A stretch of 17,578 bases of DNA from Christensenella sp. UBA6406 (GTDB lineage Bacteria; Bacillota; Clostridia; Christensenellales; UBA1242). The stretch spans positions 1 through 17,578 of the forward strand of contig DJPS01000057.1 of NCBI GenBank assembly GCA_002438625.1. The letters are read 5' to 3'. Within the stretch, counting starts at the first letter, position 1. Every line of letters starts with the position of its first letter. A program made the translations under genes and the position numbers. Shown piece by piece: positions 13,817-17,578 of this stretch. A model generated the notes under the pieces. That model searched no databases and was not told the origin of the DNA. It saw nothing but the letters and a program-made list of their open reading frames with translations.

Positions 13817-14977
13817 ATGGCAAAAAATTACTACGATGTTTTAGGCGTTAGCAAAAGTGCAACAGATGAAGAGATAAAATCTGCTTATAGGAAACTTGCC
13901 AAAAAGTATCACCCAGATTTAAACAAAGACAACCCAGATGCAACTGCTAAATTTAAAGAAGTTAATGAAGCGTATGAAGTTTTGGGCGACAAAACTAAAA
14001 GAAGCAATTATGATGCCTATGGAAGTGCTGATGGCAATCCATTTGGCGGAAATGGTGGTGCTGGCGGTTTTGGTGGCTTTGGCAATGGTGGCGGATTCAG
14101 TGGTAACTTTGGTGGATTTGAAGATTTAGGAGATATATTTAGCGGATTCTTTGGCGGAAGTGGTTTTGGTGGAAGCTCAAGAAGAAGCGAGATGGTTGGT
14201 AGCGATATCAATTTAAGAATGGATTTATCATTTAATGAGGCTGTCTTTGGCACTAAAACTAATGTAACTGTGCTAAGGACAACAGTTTGCCATGATTGTA
14301 ATGGAACAGGTGCGAAAAATGGCACAGAATATACAACTTGCTCCGCTTGTGGCGGTAGAGGCAAGGTAAGATATCAACAAAATACAATTTTTGGCACAAT
14401 GACTAGTGAATCTGCTTGTTCAACTTGTGGTGGAACAGGTAAGCAAATTAAGGAAAAGTGCAGTTGTTGTGGTGGTAAAGGTTTTGTAAAACAAAATACA
14501 ACAATAGAAATTGAAATCCCTGCTGGTGTTGATAATGGTCAAGTGCTTACAGTGCCAAATAAAGGTAACGAGGCAAAGGGTGGTTGTGGTAATTTAAGGA
14601 TTGAATTAAATGTTGCTTCTCATCCAATGTTAAGGCGTGAGGGTGCTGACCTATATGCGGATGTGTATGTCCCATACATTGATTGCATTTTAGGTTGCGA
14701 TATAGATGTCCCAATCGTAAAAGGCACATATAAATTAACCATTCCTCCACTTACATCATCTGGTACATTGTTTAGATTGAAAGGTAAAGGCGTTAAGAAG
14801 TTGCGTAGCAATTCAAGTGGTGATGTTCTTATAACAATTAAGAGCGAAGTCCCTAAATCACTTGATAAGCAAACAAAAGAACTTTTAAATAAGATTAAAG
14901 AATCAACAAATGCATCCGCTTATCCAAAATCTAAGGATTGCACAAGTAAAATAGAGAAGTTGAAAGCATCAAAATGA
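13817..14977 (+). CDS. dnaJ: Co-chaperone DnaJ (Hsp40), 386 aa
   Basis: DnaJ delivers unfolded clients to DnaK and stimulates its ATPase. The J domain spans 1-70 with the essential HPD at 32-34 (KKYHPDLNKD). A long Gly/Phe region runs from about 74 to 127. All four zinc-binding repeats are present: C158/C161 (CHDCNGTG), C175/C178 (CSACGGRG), C201/C204 (CSTCGGTG) and C215/C218 (CSCCGGKG). The two C-terminal client-binding domains follow. The gene begins 15 bp after dnaK behind an AAAGGTGA ribosome binding site and closes the heat-shock operon. It ends in TGA, one of only two TGA stops in the window, and the same frame stays open for 65 more codons (see next entry). The 386 residues before the TGA already make a full-length DnaJ. 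Confidence 0.97.
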   Translation: MAKNYYDVLGVSKSATDEEIKSAYRKLAKKYHPDLNKDNPDATAKFKEVNEAYEVLGDKTKRSNYDAYGSADGNPFGGNGGAGGFGGFGNGGGFSGNFGGFEDLGDIFSGFFGGSGFGGSSRRSEMVGSDINLRMDLSFNEAVFGTKTNVTVLRTTVCHDCNGTGAKNGTEYTTCSACGGRGKVRYQQNTIFGTMTSESACSTCGGTGKQIKEKCSCCGGKGFVKQNTTIEIEIPAGVDNGQVLTVPNKGNEAKGGCGNLRIELNVASHPMLRREGADLYADVYVPYIDCILGCDIDVPIVKGTYKLTIPPLTSSGTLFRLKGKGVKKLRSNSSGDVLITIKSEVPKSLDKQTKELLNKIKESTNASAYPKSKDCTSKIEKLKASK

Positions 14978-15175
14978 ACTGATGACGCAATAAATAATGT
15001 GAATTGCGAAGAAATAGAGAATTGTGAAAATGTTAATTGCAATAAAAATCAAAATTTTGACGATAAGTTAAATCAATCGCTCAAAAATTTGAAAAATAAG
15101 ACAACAAGTGCGTTTAATAAGTTAAAAACAAAGATAAAAGAAGCAAAAGATAGAGTAAAGAAAAAATTTGATTAA
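14978..15175 (+). other. 65-codon open continuation of the dnaJ frame after its TGA
   Basis: Directly after the dnaJ TGA the same frame runs without a stop to TAA at 15173. The encoded segment begins TDDAINNVNCEEIENCENV, has three Cys (positions 10, 16, 21), and ends in a Lys-rich amphipathic helix (SLKNLKNKTTSAFNKLKTK...AKDRVKKKFD) that resembles the basic helical ends of some DnaJ proteins. There is no Shine-Dalgarno sequence or ATG for separate translation; the first plausible start is GTG 14999. It could be a UGA readthrough extension, a small separate gene, or the relic of a longer DnaJ cut by a nonsense change. A 65-codon open run in DNA this AT-rich is unlikely by chance. Confidence 0.45.
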
Positions 15176-15232
15176 TCCTCCATTAATTAAATTTGCAATT
15201 AAATAGAGAAATTATAGAGAAGAATTTTAAAA

Positions 15233-15539
15233 AGGGGCCACCAAAAGACTTTTGTGCTTGCGTTGTGCAATGGCAAATTGCATTGCAAGAATAGATGTGT
15301 TTTGCGAATGAAGTTCGCAATACAGTAGTGTGAGTTAAAGTTAAATTTAATAATGTATTTAAATTATTTAATTCATCTCCTTATTCAATCCTTTTTAAAC
15401 TGAGGAAACCTTCCTAGATAGGTAAGTTTATTTACATGCTTATCTATATACCTTCTTTATGTCCAATGAATAATAGTTTTTAGTTTTTTTCTCCAATTTT
15501 TCTAAGGCTATAATATTGGTTTGTCCTTTGGTGGCCCCT
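15233..15539 (+). ncRNA. Candidate structured RNA or MITE-like element closed by a 13-bp inverted repeat
   Basis: AGGGGCCACCAAA (15233-15245) is perfectly complementary to TTTGGTGGCCCCT (15527-15539). The match continues after one mismatch with GAC/GTC, all in a GC-poor background. Inside are hairpins CTTGC...TGCAAT-GGCAA-ATTGCA..GCAAG (~15257-15289), TTGCGAA-TGAAG-TTCGCAA (7 bp, perfect), and a 9-bp stem ATAGGTAAG with CTTATCTAT (one G-U). A strong terminator starts at the next base. No ORF or transposase is present. It may be an ncRNA processed from, or following, the dnaK operon, or a miniature transposable element with terminal inverted repeats; no clear target duplication is seen. The rest of 15176-15692 shows no gene. 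Confidence 0.5.
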
Positions 15540-15571
15540 AAACTTGAAGTTATACAACTTCAAGTTTTTTT
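15540..15571 (+). terminator. Strong Rho-independent terminator after the structured element
   Basis: Perfect 12-bp stem AAACTTGAAGTT (15540-15551) with AACTTCAAGTTT (15556-15567), loop ATAC, then an unbroken T run to 15571. It ends transcription of the heat-shock operon and/or the candidate RNA. Confidence 0.92.
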
Positions 15572-15692
15572 ATATGACTTAAAATTCACTATTTGTAAAA
15601 TATGCTAATTTTTGATATTTTTAGCGGTTGTTTTATCTTATATTATTTTTTTATCACTTTCTTAAATCCGATTTTAAAATTAAAATAAAATT

Positions 15693-16541
15693 ATGATATT
15701 ATTTTTAGAATATGTTATATTTGATAATCTTATAATTTCGTATTTAACAATAAAATTAAGTGAAATTATTTTACATTTAAAGATTAAAAAGACAAACTTT
15801 ATTTTTGCGTGTATGGCATTTGTTGCAATATCTTTAATTTTGCCACTTTTGCATTTTAATTTGATGTTTGAATTCCTATTTAAAATTCTTTTAAGTGTGT
15901 TAATTTGTTTAATTGTCTTAGATAATGATAAATTAAAATATAAATTTATTCCGTTTTATTTTTGTTTTATTTCATTAAATCTTATAATTTATGCAATTTT
16001 TAGTGTTGCGGTTGAATTGTTTGGTGGTGAAGTCTCAGTATCTAACTATACGCTAGATTTCCCTGTTATGGTTGTGTTGCTTGCAATATTTTTGTACTTT
16101 AAAATTTTAATTAGATTTTTTGCAAAACTAAAAAAATCTTATGAAATTGATGATTGCATTTATAGTGTTAGCATAGAGTATTTTGGTAAAAAAATTAATT
16201 TGAATGCATTTTTAGATACTGGAAATTCATTATATGATAATGTGGAGAATTTGCCCATAGCAGTTGTGCCTTTTAGTGTGGCGGAGAAATTGCTTTCAAA
16301 AGATGAAATGATGTGTTTAATGTTAAAGTCAAAATGCGAAAGTGTTAAAAATTTGCATTATATTACATATTCAACAGCGAGTTCAAAAAACAGTTTAATG
16401 CCTGTGTTTAGATTAGATAAGATGATTATAAGAAAAAAGCAAATGCAAAAAACAATAGAATGTATGTTAGGTGTGTCGTTTGGTAAGGTAACAAGGGGAA
16501 AAGATTATGATATGCTTTTAGGATTAAAACATATTGAATAA
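15693..16541 (+). CDS. spoIIGA: Sporulation sigma-E factor-processing peptidase SpoIIGA, 282 aa
   Basis: A membrane-embedded aspartic protease that cleaves pro-SigE in the mother cell once the forespore signals through SpoIIR. The N-terminal half holds about five hydrophobic helices (residues ~5-145). The C-terminal half carries the catalytic motif LDTGNSLYD (D175-T176-G177), equivalent to the DSGN/DTGN site of the family. The start MILFLEYVIFDNLIISYL matches the family's N-terminus, so ATG 15693 is right although no Shine-Dalgarno sequence precedes it, suggesting weak translation. The position directly upstream of sigE is the classic arrangement. No unambiguous Spo0A box or promoter was found in 15572-15692, which is otherwise featureless AT-rich DNA. 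Confidence 0.93.
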   Translation: MILFLEYVIFDNLIISYLTIKLSEIILHLKIKKTNFIFACMAFVAISLILPLLHFNLMFEFLFKILLSVLICLIVLDNDKLKYKFIPFYFCFISLNLIIYAIFSVAVELFGGEVSVSNYTLDFPVMVVLLAIFLYFKILIRFFAKLKKSYEIDDCIYSVSIEYFGKKINLNAFLDTGNSLYDNVENLPIAVVPFSVAEKLLSKDEMMCLMLKSKCESVKNLHYITYSTASSKNSLMPVFRLDKMIIRKKQMQKTIECMLGVSFGKVTRGKDYDMLLGLKHIE

Positions 16542-16574
16542 TGCAACTATAATAAAATATAAAGGTGGGGTTAA

Positions 16575-17300
16575 ATGATTTTTAAAAAATTTATTAATGC
16601 AATTAAAGGCTTTTTAAGTTTAGAAGATAAAGTGTTTTATGAGCAAATTCTTAATTTTATTTGTGGAAGCGAAGCGTTGCCACAACCGCTTGATGATAAA
16701 GAAGAGGAGAGTTTGTTAGAACAGTTAAACGGTGAGAATAGAGAAGAAATTTGCAATAAATTAATTGAACATAATTTAAGGCTTGTAATTTACATAGCTA
16801 AAAAGTTTGAGTGTGCTGGTGTTGAAAATGAAGATTTGATTTCTATTGGTGCAATAGGGCTTATAAAGGCGGTTAGAAGTTATAACTATGATAAGAAAAT
16901 AAAACTTGCAACTTATGCAAGCAGGTGTATAGAAAATGAAATATTAATGTATTTTAGGAAATTGGTTAAATATAAGGGTGATGTTAGCATAGATGAACCA
17001 CTTAATGTAGATTATGATGGAAATGAATTATTACTTTCAGATTTGTTATCAAGCGAAGAGGAAACGCTTTCCAAGCAAATTGAGAATAGTGAAGAAAAAG
17101 AAGAATTAAATAATGCGATTAACAGATTAAGTCAAACAGAGCGAATGATAATGGAAATGCGATTTGGCTTAAATGGCGAAAAGGAGTTGACGCAAAAACA
17201 AGTCGCTGATGAACTTGGGATTTCTCAAAGTTACATATCAAGGCTAGAAAAGAAGATTTTTGGCAAGTTAAAGAAAGATTTGTCTAAATATAATTATTGA
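16575..17300 (+). CDS. sigE: RNA polymerase sporulation sigma factor SigE (pro-form), 241 aa
   Basis: The early mother-cell sigma factor, made as an inactive precursor. Residues 1-30 form the hydrophobic/basic pro-sequence, and GSEALP falls at 31-36, the same position as in Bacillus subtilis SigE, next to the SpoIIGA cleavage site. Region 2 is LIEHNLRLVIYIAKKFECAGVENEDLISIGAIGLIKAV...KLATYASRCIENEILMYFRK. The region 3 start SIDEPLNVDYDGNELLLSDLL is SigE-like. Region 4 has MRFGL and the HTH QKQVADELGISQSYISRLEK. AAAGGTGGGG precedes the ATG, 33 bp after spoIIGA. The gene stops at TGA, with an in-frame TAA one codon later. sigG follows after 66 bp. The placement between spoIIGA and sigG separates it from SigK. 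Confidence 0.96.
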   Translation: MIFKKFINAIKGFLSLEDKVFYEQILNFICGSEALPQPLDDKEEESLLEQLNGENREEICNKLIEHNLRLVIYIAKKFECAGVENEDLISIGAIGLIKAVRSYNYDKKIKLATYASRCIENEILMYFRKLVKYKGDVSIDEPLNVDYDGNELLLSDLLSSEEETLSKQIENSEEKEELNNAINRLSQTERMIMEMRFGLNGEKELTQKQVADELGISQSYISRLEKKIFGKLKKDLSKYNY

Positions 17301-17326
17301 GAATAAAAGCTAGCCAAAAAGTAAAA

Positions 17327-17369
17327 CATAAAAGCAAGTACAATTTAAAAGGAGTGCTTGTATTTTATG
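17327..17369 (+). promoter_or_regulatory. Hairpin enclosing the sigG ribosome binding site and start codon
   Basis: CATAAAA (17327-17333) pairs with TTTTATG (17363-17369), which includes the sigG ATG. After a one-base bulge (A17362), GCAAGTAC (17334-17341) pairs with GTGCTTGT (17354-17361) with two G-U pairs. The 12-nt loop (17342-17353) holds the AAAAGGA of the ribosome binding site. This 15-bp structure should hinder sigG translation on read-through messages from spoIIG. Confidence 0.65.
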
Positions 17370-17578
17370 GGAAACAATAAGGTCGTAATTTGTGGCATTA
17401 ACACGGCTGAATTGCCAACGTTAAACGCAAAGGAAATGGCGGAGTTAATGGCAAAAGTTAAAACGGGAGATTTGGAAGCAAGAGAAAAATTTATTTTTTG
17501 CAATATGAAATTAGTTTTATCAATTTGCAAGAGATTTACGGATAAAAAGGAAAGCATAGATGATATATTTCAAATTGG
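17367..17578 (+). CDS. sigG: RNA polymerase sporulation sigma factor SigG (partial, 3' end outside the window)
   Basis: The late forespore sigma factor. The visible 70 residues begin MGNNKVVICGINTAELPTLN, the typical SigG N-terminus (NKVEICGVDTSKLPVL in Bacillus). They continue with LNAKEMAELMAKVKTGDLEAREKFIFCNMKLVLSICKRF and DDIFQI, the opening of region 2. The ribosome binding site AAAAGGAG (17347-17354) lies 12 nt from ATG 17367, longer than usual; a TTG at 17358 is in frame and closer, but the family N-terminus favours the ATG. A hairpin covers the initiation site. The order spoIIGA-sigE-sigG is the conserved sporulation cluster; SigG is normally made in the forespore after engulfment and kept low before then. 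Confidence 0.93.
   Translation, partial: MGNNKVVICGINTAELPTLNAKEMAELMAKVKTGDLEAREKFIFCNMKLVLSICKRFTDKKESIDDIFQI

Noticed and set aside
13817..15175. Genome-wide recoding of UGA as an amino acid
   Set aside because: Trp positions in the window's proteins use TGG, no gene contains an in-frame TGA, and sigE ends at a TGA where its homologues end. One open continuation after dnaJ does not support a changed code.
15233..15571. tmRNA or RNase P RNA for the structured element
   Set aside because: There is no tRNA-like T-arm, CCA end or tag reading frame for tmRNA. GAGGAAACC in the middle only loosely recalls RNase P region I and the other conserved blocks are missing.

Overview
The window is AT-rich (roughly 30 % G+C by eye) and looks chromosomal, from an endospore-forming, low-GC Bacillota, most likely a Clostridia-like lineage. 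The evidence is CIRCE/HrcA heat-shock control, consensus SigA-type promoters (TTGACA-N17-TATAAT), AGGAGG-type ribosome binding sites, and the sporulation cluster spoIIGA-sigE-sigG. I cannot name a genus. No tRNA, rRNA, CRISPR array, transposase or phage structural gene is visible.

Layout. (1) 1-320: the 3' end of polA with its terminator. (2) 460-2186: four small HTH regulators. One is on the minus strand and three are tandem on the plus strand; two of these are paralogues, and the third has a 19-bp perfect palindrome on its promoter. (3) 2346-3655: a promoter, a ~190-nt leader able to fold in alternative ways, and a zinc-ribbon protein with one membrane span. (4) 3831-5517: a Thg1-like 3'-5' nucleotidyltransferase followed by an unrecognised gene. 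(5) 5536-7755: a nested bidirectional terminator, then a minus-strand membrane protein with TrkA-N-like Rossmann folds and a possible RyR-like C-terminus. (6) 7875-9633: a HAD-family hydrolase with an altered DxD motif and a Sel1-repeat protein. (7) 9767-15175: the class I heat-shock operon hrcA-(10-codon ORF)-grpE-dnaK-dnaJ behind a CIRCE operator. (8) 15233-15571: a 307-nt segment closed by a perfect GC-rich 13-bp inverted repeat and followed directly by a strong terminator. (9) 15693-17578: spoIIGA-sigE-sigG, the last gene cut by the window edge.

How the genes work together. HrcA represses its own operon through CIRCE, and GrpE/DnaK/DnaJ form the Hsp70 folding machine. SpoIIGA is the protease expected to remove the pro-sequence of SigE in the mother cell; SigG is the late forespore sigma factor.

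Most unusual items. GrpE carries an N-terminal tail with 9 Cys and 12 His. The dnaJ frame continues for 65 sense codons past its TGA, and that continuation is also Cys/Asn/Glu-rich, so the two co-chaperones may share a metal-binding or redox theme. A 307-nt structured RNA or MITE-like element lies between the heat-shock and sporulation operons. A hairpin pairs the sigG start codon and places its Shine-Dalgarno sequence in the loop. A Thg1-like enzyme is present in a bacterium.
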